DNA of 51,442 nucleotides, taken from positions 1-51,442 of the forward strand of contig JAFFZZ010000099.1 in NCBI GenBank assembly GCA_016933915.1. Direction: 5' to 3'. A program made the position numbers and the translations under genes. Below are positions 6,755 to 14,742 of this stretch, in pieces. Positions within the stretch are counted from its first letter, which is position 1. Each line of letters opens with the position of its first letter. Source of the DNA: Candidatus Babeliaceae bacterium. Its GTDB lineage: Bacteria; Babelota; Babeliae; Babelales; Babelaceae. The notes under the pieces were generated by a model. The model made no database searches, was not told where the DNA came from, and worked only from the letters and a program-made list of their open reading frames with translations.

Positions 6755-8641
6755 ATGAGGAAACTTTTAAAGTTATCTCTTGGACTTGCAGTGCTCTGCA
6801 CTCCGGGTCTTCTTTTTGGATCATGCTGCACGACATGCACAACAACCACGTGCTATTCTGGCTGCTCACCAAAAACAATTCTGATTCCCCGTGGCGCTGA
6901 AGATCTCGTAATGCAGACCTTCCGCAACGGTTACTCATACGATAATGACTGCTGCTTCTGGGGTAATCTTAGCCTCGAATATAAATACAACCGCACCTGG
7001 AAAGAATGCCAAGTTGCTGAAAGCATCTTTCCTCGTCAGACATTAACCTTTGTTGGCAGTAACGTTGCAACACGTACCACCAATGATCTCATTGCCGATT
7101 ACTTTGGCATGGCAACTGATACCAACATCAGAGTATGTCTCAACCCACTTATTCAGTTCCATAAATTCAACATCGGCTTAACACTCGGTTTGAGCAATAT
7201 CTGCGATGGACTCTGGCTCCAAGTGAACGCTCCAGTTATTCACACCAAGTGGGACCTTCGTCACGACTGCTGCTCAAATTGTAGCACCTCATGTTGCAGC
7301 TCTTCATGTTGCAGCACCTGCCCAACAGCGAACACTGCACTTTCGAGCACCGCATTCAACGGCGGTTACATGAACCACACCGCTACAGGCACCACGGCTC
7401 CAGCAACAGTCGCACCGCTCACCAACCTTACCGATGCATTAACCGGTAAAGTATTTGGCGATATGACTGAAGCGTGGCTCTATGGCAAGTTCTGCGGCTG
7501 CGACAATGACGACACCAAAGTTGGTATCGTTGATGTCAAGCTCGGCTATAACTTCTATGAGTGCCCAGACTATCATGTTGGCATCTATCTCAAGATGGGC
7601 GCCCCAACAGGAACACGTCTCGACTGCTGTCATGCAACCTGCCTCTTCAACCCTATTATCGGTAACGACCACTGGCAATTTGGTGCTGGTTTGAGCGCCC
7701 ATGCAGATCTCTGGTGCTGCGATGATTGTCATACCGTCACCGCATACTTTGAAGGTTATGTAACACACCTCTTTGAACGCTCACAAGCACGTTCATTTGA
7801 TTTCAAAAACGGTGTCATGAGTCGTTACATGCTTCTCAAAGTCTTTGATGAAAACAACGCCTATTCACGTCTCATCAACGCCATCAACTACACCACTCGC
7901 TGCGTAAAAGTTCGCGCAGACGTTCTCGGCGAAGCACTTCTTGAATTTGTTTACCGAAATGAATGTGGCTTTGGTGCCGGTGTCGGTTATAACCTCTACG
8001 GTCGTTCAAAAGACAAAATCTGCCAAGTCTGTGATCCATGCAGCTCAAGCATGAAAACAATCAAAGTCGGTTTTAAAGGTTGCGCGCCGGTCCAACCGGT
8101 CGGTTTCCTAACAACTACAGCCACCGAAACTATCACTACGGGAACAGCAGTTTACAACGCACCATCTTCAATCTTAAGCGCAACACAAAGTAACGCAACC
8201 GCATTTGCATGTGGCACGGTCGATTCAGCGGTAGAACTGTATGATGCCGCCACAACTGGCACTCCAACGAGCGGATTTGTCTATCTCGATACACGCCAAA
8301 CAGCAACAGCTACTGCAGGCGACTTAGTCAGCACCTTAAGGACTAATGGTTTGATAGCAAGTGAATCGGCAACAGGAACAGTTGATATAACAACGGCCGG
8401 TGTTGTTACAGGGCTCACTCTTGCACCAGAACTTATCACTACGGCCGATCTTGATATCTGCTCCGGTGAAGCACCAAGCATTGTCACACATAAGATTTTC
8501 GGTCATCTTGATTATACATGGACAGACTGCGACTGGACGCCATTCCTTCGCGCCGGTGCTGAAGTTGAATTTGCCAGCAAATGCGACAAGGGAACCCTCA
8601 ATATGTGGGGTGTCTTCTTGGGTGGTGGCATCTCCTTCTAA
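6755..8641 (+). CDS. Cysteine-rich exported protein A, candidate outer-membrane beta-barrel
   Basis: The 628-residue protein starts with a signal peptide (MRKLLKLSLGLAVLCTPGLLFGS) directly followed by the cysteine motif CCTTCTTTTCYSGC. I count about 38 cysteines, many as CC or CxxC, including a cluster CCSNCSTSCCSSSCCSTC at about 173-190. Aromatic-alternating stretches (LSLEYKYNRTW, VGIVDVKLGYNFYECPDYHVGIYLKMG) look like amphipathic strands. The last residues, NMWGVFLGGGISF, end in phenylalanine, the typical recognition signal of outer-membrane barrels. The start is ATG 6755, 6 bases after AAGGAG (6743-6748). The next gene is a paralogue with the same plan; the two differ mainly in the segments around residues 170-225 and 440-560. 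I infer an abundant, disulfide-stabilised outer-membrane protein by analogy with the cysteine-rich chlamydial MOMP, not by homology. I do not recognise a named family. Confidence 0.85.
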   Translation: MRKLLKLSLGLAVLCTPGLLFGSCCTTCTTTTCYSGCSPKTILIPRGAEDLVMQTFRNGYSYDNDCCFWGNLSLEYKYNRTWKECQVAESIFPRQTLTFVGSNVATRTTNDLIADYFGMATDTNIRVCLNPLIQFHKFNIGLTLGLSNICDGLWLQVNAPVIHTKWDLRHDCCSNCSTSCCSSSCCSTCPTANTALSSTAFNGGYMNHTATGTTAPATVAPLTNLTDALTGKVFGDMTEAWLYGKFCGCDNDDTKVGIVDVKLGYNFYECPDYHVGIYLKMGAPTGTRLDCCHATCLFNPIIGNDHWQFGAGLSAHADLWCCDDCHTVTAYFEGYVTHLFERSQARSFDFKNGVMSRYMLLKVFDENNAYSRLINAINYTTRCVKVRADVLGEALLEFVYRNECGFGAGVGYNLYGRSKDKICQVCDPCSSSMKTIKVGFKGCAPVQPVGFLTTTATETITTGTAVYNAPSSILSATQSNATAFACGTVDSAVELYDAATTGTPTSGFVYLDTRQTATATAGDLVSTLRTNGLIASESATGTVDITTAGVVTGLTLAPELITTADLDICSGEAPSIVTHKIFGHLDYTWTDCDWTPFLRAGAEVEFASKCDKGTLNMWGVFLGGGISF

Positions 8642-8671
8642 AACACCGCACAGACGGATACAAAAGCACGC

Positions 8672-8703
8672 AAGGCCCGGTCCAAAACCGGGCCTTGTTA
8701 TTT
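8672..8703 (+). terminator. Intrinsic terminator after protein A gene
   Basis: A perfect 10-base-pair stem (AAGGCCCGGT / ACCGGGCCTT, 8672-8681 with 8687-8696) closes a five-base loop and is followed by GTTATTT. It lies 31 bases after the stop codon and before the ribosome binding site of the next gene, so the two paralogues are at least partly separate units. Confidence 0.85.
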
Positions 8704-8744
8704 GAAATTATCAACCCTCGTAACTTATTAAGGAGTACGCTTAC

Positions 8745-10634
8745 ATGAGAAAAATTCTTCGCCTCTCGCTCGGGTCTCTCGCACTTGGTATAATCACCGC
8801 AGCAAATGCATCCGCCTGTTGCGCAACAAGTGCAACCCCGTGCTATAGCGGCTGCGCACCAAAAACAATTTTACTCCCGCGCGGTGCCGAAGACCTGGTC
8901 GTTCAGACATTCCGCAAGGGATACTTCACCGACAATCCGAACTGCACCTGGGGAAATATTGATTTCGAATACAAATACCGTCGCAGCTGGAACTCTTGTC
9001 ACATTGCCGAGAGCATATTCCCTTCACCAGTTCTCTCATTTGTCGGCAGCAAAGTTGATAATCGTGAGACATGCGATCTTGTTGCCGACTACTTTGGTAT
9101 GGCAACCGATACCAACCTTAAGCTGTACTTAAACCCACTTATTCAATACCACATCTGCAACATCGGCATTACCCTAGGACTCAATGAAATTGTCGACGGC
9201 CTCTGGATTCAACTTAATGCACCAGTAACTCATACTAAATGGGAACTTCAACATACATGCACCGATGCATGTTCTAACAAATCTCCCGGCTGCACTATCC
9301 CATGTTCCACCCTCTTATCCAAAACTCAATTTAATTGGGGGTACATGAACCATGGCACACCACCAGAACATGAACCAGATGAAGTACCCGGCATTGATCC
9401 CCTTCCGGTACTCGAAGATGCATTATCCGGAAAAGTTTTTGGCGATCTTTATGATTCATGGTACTACGGTAAATTTTGCAACTGCGATAGTGGTGATACC
9501 AGGGTTGGTATAGTGGACGTCAAACTCGGCTACAATGTCATCGAATGTCCCGATTATCACGTTGGTATCTACTTCAAGTTTGCCGGACCAACGGGCACTC
9601 GCATCGACTGCACACATGCCGCATGCATCTTCAGCCCAACCATCGGAAACGATCATTGGCAAGTTGGTGGTGGAATAAGCGCGCATACAGACTTATGGAA
9701 CTGCGATGATTGTCATACCGTTACACTCTATTTTGAAGGCTATCTCACCCATTTCCTCAGACAGTGTCAAGCTCGCTCATTCGACTTTAAAAATGCCGGG
9801 GTCATGAGTCGTTACATGTTACTTAAAGTTTTCGAAGAAGATAACACATATTCAGGCCGCATGATCAACGCTATCAACTACACGACACGGCGCGTTTACG
9901 TCAACGTTGATCTCCTTGGAGAAGGGTTACTCGAATGCGCTTACAAAAACGAATGTGGCCTCGGCGCCAGTATTGGCTATAATATCTACGGGAGAACAAA
10001 AGATAAGATTTGTCGCGTATGTGAACCATGCTACCGGGAAACAGACAATCGCGTCGGCTTCAAAGGATGCGAACCAATTCAACCAGTTGGGTACCTGACA
10101 ACAGGCACCCCAGGTGTTGACCAAGTTATTGATGGTGTCGGTGCAATTGAAGGCATTTATAATGACACCACAAGTGCCACACGCAGCAACGCAACTGCTT
10201 TCTACTGTGGCACCACCGACGGTGCTGTACCACTCAACGTAGAAGATACAACACCAACATCAGGTAAAGGGTTTGTATTCCTAGATCCACGAGTTACTGA
10301 AGTTATTACTGGAGGAACCCAAGTAGATGCCGATCATGTCACTATAGCAAATGAGTCGGCATCTGGCGGTACACTCGCCATCTCAGAAGCAGGTGAAATA
10401 TCAGGACTCACCTACGCACCACATCTTCTCAGCCCAGACGATCTTGATATCTGCTCGGGGGAAGCACCAGCCATTGTTACTCACAAAATTTTCGGAAAAA
10501 TTGACTATACCTGGTCAAACTGCACCTGGCTTCCTTATGTCCGATGCGGCGCTGAAGTTGAATTCGCCAGCAAATCACGCAAGGGAACAATGAACATGTG
10601 GGGTATCTTCATCGGTGGTGGCGTCTCCTTCTAA
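8745..10634 (+). CDS. Cysteine-rich exported protein B, paralogue of protein A
   Basis: The 629-residue product has a signal peptide (MRKILRLSLGSLALGIITAANASA) and then CCATSATPCYSGC. It next has the shared segment PKTILLPRGAEDLVVQTFRKGY, a long conserved body (ESIFPSPVLSFVGS, DLVADYFGMATDTNLKLYLN, VGIVDVKLGYN, SRYMLLKVFEEDN) and the same C-terminus NMWGIFIGGGVSF. Conservation with the upstream gene is high over most of the length, and most cysteines are kept. The cysteine cluster near residue 170 is thinned out to CTDACSNKSPGCTIPC, and the segment around 440-560 diverges. AAGGAG precedes the ATG by 10 bases. As with protein A, an outer-membrane barrel is inferred from the terminal phenylalanine and strand-like pattern. 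The two copies may be expressed differentially or together. Confidence 0.85.
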   Translation: MRKILRLSLGSLALGIITAANASACCATSATPCYSGCAPKTILLPRGAEDLVVQTFRKGYFTDNPNCTWGNIDFEYKYRRSWNSCHIAESIFPSPVLSFVGSKVDNRETCDLVADYFGMATDTNLKLYLNPLIQYHICNIGITLGLNEIVDGLWIQLNAPVTHTKWELQHTCTDACSNKSPGCTIPCSTLLSKTQFNWGYMNHGTPPEHEPDEVPGIDPLPVLEDALSGKVFGDLYDSWYYGKFCNCDSGDTRVGIVDVKLGYNVIECPDYHVGIYFKFAGPTGTRIDCTHAACIFSPTIGNDHWQVGGGISAHTDLWNCDDCHTVTLYFEGYLTHFLRQCQARSFDFKNAGVMSRYMLLKVFEEDNTYSGRMINAINYTTRRVYVNVDLLGEGLLECAYKNECGLGASIGYNIYGRTKDKICRVCEPCYRETDNRVGFKGCEPIQPVGYLTTGTPGVDQVIDGVGAIEGIYNDTTSATRSNATAFYCGTTDGAVPLNVEDTTPTSGKGFVFLDPRVTEVITGGTQVDADHVTIANESASGGTLAISEAGEISGLTYAPHLLSPDDLDICSGEAPAIVTHKIFGKIDYTWSNCTWLPYVRCGAEVEFASKSRKGTMNMWGIFIGGGVSF

Positions 10635-10647
10635 AATAGTAAAGCGC

Positions 10648-10677
10648 AAGGCCCGAGGATCTTTCTCGGGCCTTTTT
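10648..10677 (+). terminator. Intrinsic terminator after protein B gene
   Basis: The stem AAGGCCCGAG (10648-10657) pairs with CTCGGGCCTT (10665-10674) around a seven-base loop and is followed by TTTG. It shares the AAGGCCCG core with the terminator after protein A, which suggests that the duplicated unit included the terminator. Confidence 0.88.
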
Positions 10678-10699
10678 GCCTGCGTATAGCATTTTTCTA

Positions 10700-10812
10700 G
10701 AGTCGTTCGTATCCATTCGACTCCGTTCGCTTACACTCTCTACGCTCAGGACAAACGGCAAAACTTCGTTCGCCCTGAGTTCCCGGCCGACACGTAATCG
10801 AACGGGTGCGAA
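10700..10812. repeat. Dispersed intergenic repeat, copy 3 (compound)
   Basis: The left part reads CGTTCGTATCCATTCGACTC then CGTTCGC...TACGCTCAGGACAAACGG, in the orientation of the copy at 5549. The right part, AACTTCGTTCGCCCTGAGTTCCC, carries the core in the opposite orientation, and a further ATCGAACGGGTGCGAAC follows. The arrangement allows long-range pairing between the two halves. It lies between the terminator of protein B and the stop codon of the convergent ankyrin gene. Confidence 0.6.
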
Positions 10813-10821
10813 CACAATATT

Positions 10822-11352
10822 TTAGTGAGCAATTGCTTTGAGTGCGCTTGACAGACTCCGTGCCTTTTTTGTTTTCATCTCTTCAATTAACTTTCCAAAC
10901 TTCTGATCAAAATCACCACTCCTAGCTTCCCACAACTGACGGGGAATAAACTTTTGGTCATCATTCTGGATGGTCAAATCCGCTCCTTTTTCAATGAGCA
11001 ACTGAACAACACTTTCATTTCCATTTAATGCTGCATAATGTGAAGGAGTATTTCCACCAAAACATCTCTTGTTAATATCTGCACCCACTTTAATCAGGAA
11101 ATCAACAATCTCCCCATGTCCTTTTTGAGCAGCAATACAAAGCGGCGTTCCAAACTGCTCATCTTCAATTTCAAGGCGTTCTTTTTCAGAAAAATAATTT
11201 TTAATCAATGTCTTTTCAGCTTTTGTTAATTCACTGGGACTTTTATACAGTAACAAAAAAATATCTGTCTCTTCCTCAACCCCTTCTGCTGCAGAAAGTA
11301 AAGGTCCCCCCAAAAGAACCGCAAAGAAACTTAACAATAGCACCATTCTCAT
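10822..11352 (-). CDS. Secreted ankyrin-repeat protein
   Basis: The 176-residue protein has a signal peptide (MRMVLLLSFFAVLLGGPLLSAAEG). A short helical region (LLLYKSPSELTKAEKTLIKNYFSE) is followed by about three ankyrin units: GTPLCIAAQKGHGEIVDFLIKVGADIN, then GNTPSHYAALNGNESVVQLLIEKGADL, then a degenerate third one (PRQLWEARSGDFDQKFGKLIEEM). GAGGAGG precedes the ATG by 8 bases. The C-terminal cap PRQLWEARSGD resembles PRARWIEAGGN in the second ankyrin protein of the window (40315-40941), so the two belong to one local family. Ankyrin repeats bind other proteins. With an export signal the partner would be periplasmic, on the surface, or in a host; a host-directed effector is an inference. 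The gene faces the cysteine-rich pair tail to tail. Confidence 0.9.
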   Translation of the reverse strand: MRMVLLLSFFAVLLGGPLLSAAEGVEEETDIFLLLYKSPSELTKAEKTLIKNYFSEKERLEIEDEQFGTPLCIAAQKGHGEIVDFLIKVGADINKRCFGGNTPSHYAALNGNESVVQLLIEKGADLTIQNDDQKFIPRQLWEARSGDFDQKFGKLIEEMKTKKARSLSSALKAIAH

Positions 11353-11497
11353 TGTAATACCTCCTCATGCAATCATCTCCCGGCAACACCGTTTAAACAT
11401 GGTTTCTGAACCACCATCAGACAAACCTTGACTTTTATCATGCCATTTTAAGAAGGTAAAAACGCAAGACTACAGCTCAAAATTCCAGGAATTGTAT

Positions 11498-12331
11498 ATG
11501 GAAAGAGAAGCTCCTCTCTTTAATTTTGCTCGCGGCACCTGGTTTGTCATATGCCACCCGTCACTTTGGGTAATGGGAATTATCGGCCTTGCTGCCGACA
11601 CATCACTCCTTTATCCCGTCCTGCACAACTCACTTCTGATCACTCCCGTGGGAATCGGTTCACTCGCAACCTTTCTCATAATTTCATTCAGCAAAACAGT
11701 TTTTGATACCTGGTGGTATATTAGTCTCGCTCGTATGATCATCGCTATCACGCAAAAACAAAAAATACATTACTTACTCTTTCGACAAGCGCTCCTTCAG
11801 ACCGTACAAAGCTGGTGGCTTGTTATCACTACCGCAGTGATCAATGCCGCAGCATTTCTCCCTATACTTCTTTTTAGTGTCGGAATCATCAATATTGTCA
11901 TATCTATCTGCATCTTTACGGTCACCCCTGAAAAAGTTATTTTTCTTGCCGGCCTTTTTGGGCTCTTTCTCATCTCTATCATTCAGCTTTTCGTCAATAT
12001 CTTTTTTTATCTGCGCACTATAGAAACCGGCAGCGTATCACCACTGCAGTACTATTTCGCACTTGGCACGACACGCAAATTTTTTGGAAGCTTTTTCCGC
12101 ATGTTCTTCTTTATTATTTTAATAACACTCGCCTCCTCACTTGTTCACATTATGTTCCCGCTCCTCGCAGAAAAATTCTTCGCGTTAACCATATTTGGAG
12201 AAGCTGAAGAAGTCGGTTTTCCATTTCTCAGTGCTCTAATGAAAACGGGGGCCACTTTAATTTTAGAAGCAAGCTTCGTCATTTTTTATTATCGCAATAA
12301 ACAGATGCAAACCACCACCCACTCTTCGTAA
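11498..12331 (+). CDS. Multi-pass membrane protein of unknown function
   Basis: The 277-residue protein has about six hydrophobic segments with short polar connectors, a cytoplasmic-looking N-terminus (MEREAPLFNFARGTWFVICHPS) and a positively charged C-terminal tail (YYRNKQMQTTTHSS). The start is ATG 11498-11500, 7 bases after AGGA; a TTG six bases upstream is less likely. The next gene, a membrane-anchored HAD phosphatase, begins 9 bases after the stop, so they form a two-gene operon. No motif identifies a transporter or enzyme class. The glycine- and phenylalanine-rich segments recall the broad group of uncharacterised YesL- and DUF975-like membrane proteins, but I cannot assign it to one. 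Confidence 0.8.
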   Translation: MEREAPLFNFARGTWFVICHPSLWVMGIIGLAADTSLLYPVLHNSLLITPVGIGSLATFLIISFSKTVFDTWWYISLARMIIAITQKQKIHYLLFRQALLQTVQSWWLVITTAVINAAAFLPILLFSVGIINIVISICIFTVTPEKVIFLAGLFGLFLISIIQLFVNIFFYLRTIETGSVSPLQYYFALGTTRKFFGSFFRMFFFIILITLASSLVHIMFPLLAEKFFALTIFGEAEEVGFPFLSALMKTGATLILEASFVIFYYRNKQMQTTTHSS

Positions 12332-12340
12332 GGAATTAAT

Positions 12341-13165
12341 ATGCATAAAAAAAGGATATCTCGCATTATCCTCTGCCTAGCTATACTCGGACTAATCGGA
12401 TATATCTCATGGCGCTACTACCAGACACCAAGGTCTGTAGCAACTACCGAAAAAAAAGAACAACAACCAGCAGAAATTAGACACATTATCCAGATTAACG
12501 AGATCGAAGAAATCGCCTCATACGTCACCCCGGGACCAGAGACACTCGTCATATTTGATCTCGACAACACCGTCATCTGGCCAGAAGAACCAGAAGCTCG
12601 CGATGAATGGTTTGCCGGACAGCTGAGCGCCTATAAAAAAGTAGGACTCACCCCTGATGAAGCAATAAAACGATTTTTACCAACACATCTTAAGGCCCAC
12701 GCAACAAGCAAAATATACAATGTCGACAAAGATACACCTTGGTTATTCACTTTCCTCAAAGAGAATAATGTTCGGGTAATCGCCCTTACTGCACGAAGCA
12801 TCGCGTTCATTGGCATCACCAAAAAACAACTCAAAAAGGCTGATATCAAGTTCAGCCCCGGAAAAAATGGATGGAATGAATACTACGAAATCGATGGACT
12901 CAAAAAACCAATCTTCTACACGAACGGAATCATTTTTGCTGGCGGAAACCCTAAAGGCCCAACATTAGAGTTATTCCTACAAAAACTAGCATTCAAGCCA
13001 AAAGAATTGATCTTTGTCGACGACTCACGTCAACATGTTGAAAGTGTTGCAGAAACTGCTAAAAAAATCGGCATTGAAAAATACTTCTGTTTCTGGTTCA
13101 CCAAAATGGATACCAGCGGCGCTGACAAACCTATTTCGCTGCAGCCTGCTCCAACAATTGCGTAA
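12341..13165 (+). CDS. Membrane-anchored HAD-superfamily phosphatase, DUF2608-like
   Basis: A single N-terminal membrane segment (about 8-27) is followed by a catalytic domain on the far side of the membrane. HAD motif I is IFDLDNTVIWP (Asp73 and Asp75). Motif II is the threonine in VIALTARS (about 147-153), a conserved lysine lies in the GNPKGPTLELFLQK region, and motif IV is LIFVDDSRQH (about 223-232). Together these form the HAD active site for phosphoester hydrolysis with a phospho-aspartate intermediate. The layout fits the DUF2608 group known from Legionella, Chlamydia and related intracellular bacteria; the group assignment is from memory. AAGGA lies 6 bases before the ATG, and the gene is in an operon with the membrane protein upstream. 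Its last 35 bases overlap the 3' end of acpP on the other strand. The substrate is unknown. Confidence 0.85.
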   Translation: MHKKRISRIILCLAILGLIGYISWRYYQTPRSVATTEKKEQQPAEIRHIIQINEIEEIASYVTPGPETLVIFDLDNTVIWPEEPEARDEWFAGQLSAYKKVGLTPDEAIKRFLPTHLKAHATSKIYNVDKDTPWLFTFLKENNVRVIALTARSIAFIGITKKQLKKADIKFSPGKNGWNEYYEIDGLKKPIFYTNGIIFAGGNPKGPTLELFLQKLAFKPKELIFVDDSRQHVESVAETAKKIGIEKYFCFWFTKMDTSGADKPISLQPAPTIA

Positions 13166-13379
13166 CATACGCCAGAAGATCACTAAACGTTTTTAATTTT
13201 TCAGCTTCGTCATCATTCATTTCGATGTCGAATTCTTCCTCGATTTTCATCACAATCTCAACTCGATCGAGGGAATCAACACCAAGGATGTCAAAGGTAA
13301 CATCGTCACCAATCTCTTCTGTCTTAATCGACAATTGTTCAGCAACAATCGAACTCAGCTTTTTCCGAACATCCTTCAT
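13131..13379 (-). CDS. acpP: Acyl carrier protein
   Basis: ACP carries growing acyl chains on a phosphopantetheine attached to serine. The 82-residue acidic helical protein has the attachment motif FDILGVDSLDRVEIVMKIEEEF with Ser36, and the usual acidic helix II. The start ATG 13377-13379 overlaps the stop codon of gltX (ATGA), and GAGAGG lies just upstream inside gltX, so its translation is probably coupled to gltX. The more common neighbours fabD, fabG and fabF are absent from the window. The 3' end overlaps the convergent HAD gene by 35 bases, with both reading frames intact. Ends with a short alanine-rich tail (LLEQAAAK). Confidence 0.96.
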   Translation of the reverse strand: MKDVRKKLSSIVAEQLSIKTEEIGDDVTFDILGVDSLDRVEIVMKIEEEFDIEMNDDEAEKLKTFSDLLAYVTQLLEQAAAK

Positions 13380-14722
13380 ACTACCTCTCTGAGCCATTTT
13401 TTGAAACGATTGATACGCTCAACACCTTCGCTCCACCCGAGAACAACGAGCAACGATGAGACCGATGGACTACTCAACTCTCCGGTAAGTGCAAACCGAA
13501 TGGGTTTCGCAAGATCAGGCATCTTTGCTCCCATCTGTTCACAAACAGCACGCAACATGCGTTCCACCGATTCAATATCAAGTGACTCAACGGCCAAAAG
13601 GCGTTGCTCAAAGTTTTCGAGAAGATCCGCTGTTCTTGCACCCCATGTTACCGAGACAGGAAGTTCGGTGATTACCGGCGCCTCACAAAGTTGACAAACC
13701 ATATCCCGCAACTGCACAACGGTAAGCACACGATCTTGATAGAGCGCCACCGCTGCTTCAAGCTGCGCCGGTCCCCATTGCTCACATTTCGCTTCAAATT
13801 TTGGATCAACATTCGCATGGATGTAAGAAATAAGATTAGCCGGACTATATCCCTTGATATAAACGCTATCAACCCAGTTCAATTTTGCTATATCAAACAT
13901 AGCACCCGCACTATGCACGGCATCAAGCGAAAAATAATTGATCATCTCCTGCCGCGAAAATATCTCCTGATCTCCATGCGACCAACCAAGACGAATCAGA
14001 TAATTCCAGAGCGCCTCAGGCAGATATCCGCCATCCCGATAATCAAGAACTGCAGTAGCTGCATCACGCTTTGAAAGTGGCTGCCCAGTAGCACCTAAAA
14101 TAAACGGCAGATGTCCAAAAAGTGGCAATGGTGCACCTAATGCTTCATAAAGTAAAATTTGGCGGGGGGTATTAGAGATATGATCTTCACCGCGCAACAC
14201 ATGCGTAATACGCGACTCAATGTCATCGACTACTACAACAAAATTATAGAGTGGCGTTCCATCTGCACGGGCAATCACAAAGTCATCAATGAGAGACGTC
14301 TCGACAGTAACCGAGCCACGAATAAGATCATTAAAAACAACACTCTGTCGGTCGCGAGGCACCCGGAACCGTACCACACTCTTGCCATTTTCTTCAGCAA
14401 GAGGATCTGACCAGTAAGCACTCCCCGTTGCCAACAACCGATCTATGTATGTCTGATACAGAGGAAAACGCTGTGTCTGAAAAAGTATCGGTTCGTCACT
14501 TTCGATACCAACCCACGCAAAAGCATCAAGTATAGAGTCAACATACTCCTGCTTCGAGCGCTCAATATCGGTATCTTCAATACGAATGAGAAAAACACCA
14601 TTATGCTTCCGAGCAAATAGCCAATTAAAAAGGGCTACCCGCAAATTACCTATGTGTAATCGCCCCGTTGGCGACGGTGCAACACGCACACGCACCGGAC
14701 GCAACGAACTTGTGTCACTCAC
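13376..14722 (-). CDS. gltX: Glutamyl-tRNA synthetase
   Basis: GltX charges tRNA-Glu, and in bacteria without GlnRS often tRNA-Gln as well. The 448-residue class I synthetase has the HIGH-type motif APSPTGRLHIGNLR (about 15-28), the KMSKS-type motif PLSKRD (about 215-220), and the conserved VLRGEDHISNTPRQ. The start is GTG 14720-14722 with AGGAG 6 bases upstream. Between SAYW (about 101) and VVRFRVP (about 116) the protein lacks the roughly 40-residue segment that in E. coli holds the zinc-binding CYC...C cysteines, so the connective region is unusually short. It is the third gene of an rpmF-TPR-gltX-acpP run with short gaps. tRNA-Gln with anticodon TTG occurs elsewhere in the window, but no GlnRS or gatCAB is seen here, so specificity stays open. 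Confidence 0.95.
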   Translation of the reverse strand: MSDTSSLRPVRVRVAPSPTGRLHIGNLRVALFNWLFARKHNGVFLIRIEDTDIERSKQEYVDSILDAFAWVGIESDEPILFQTQRFPLYQTYIDRLLATGSAYWSDPLAEENGKSVVRFRVPRDRQSVVFNDLIRGSVTVETSLIDDFVIARADGTPLYNFVVVVDDIESRITHVLRGEDHISNTPRQILLYEALGAPLPLFGHLPFILGATGQPLSKRDAATAVLDYRDGGYLPEALWNYLIRLGWSHGDQEIFSRQEMINYFSLDAVHSAGAMFDIAKLNWVDSVYIKGYSPANLISYIHANVDPKFEAKCEQWGPAQLEAAVALYQDRVLTVVQLRDMVCQLCEAPVITELPVSVTWGARTADLLENFEQRLLAVESLDIESVERMLRAVCEQMGAKMPDLAKPIRFALTGELSSPSVSSLLVVLGWSEGVERINRFKKWLREVV

Positions 14723-14742
14723 CGCGTTCTCCTGAAAAAAAC

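Noticed and set aside
6755-6830. Lipoprotein signal (FGSC) in cysteine-rich protein A
   Set aside because: The -3 residue is Phe rather than Leu-type, and the paralogue has an A-S-A cleavage site followed by CC, which fits signal peptidase I.
10609-10815. Minus-strand frame of 68 codons across the protein B terminator
   Set aside because: It covers the 3' end of protein B, its terminator and the dispersed repeat; the translation is arginine-rich and random-looking.
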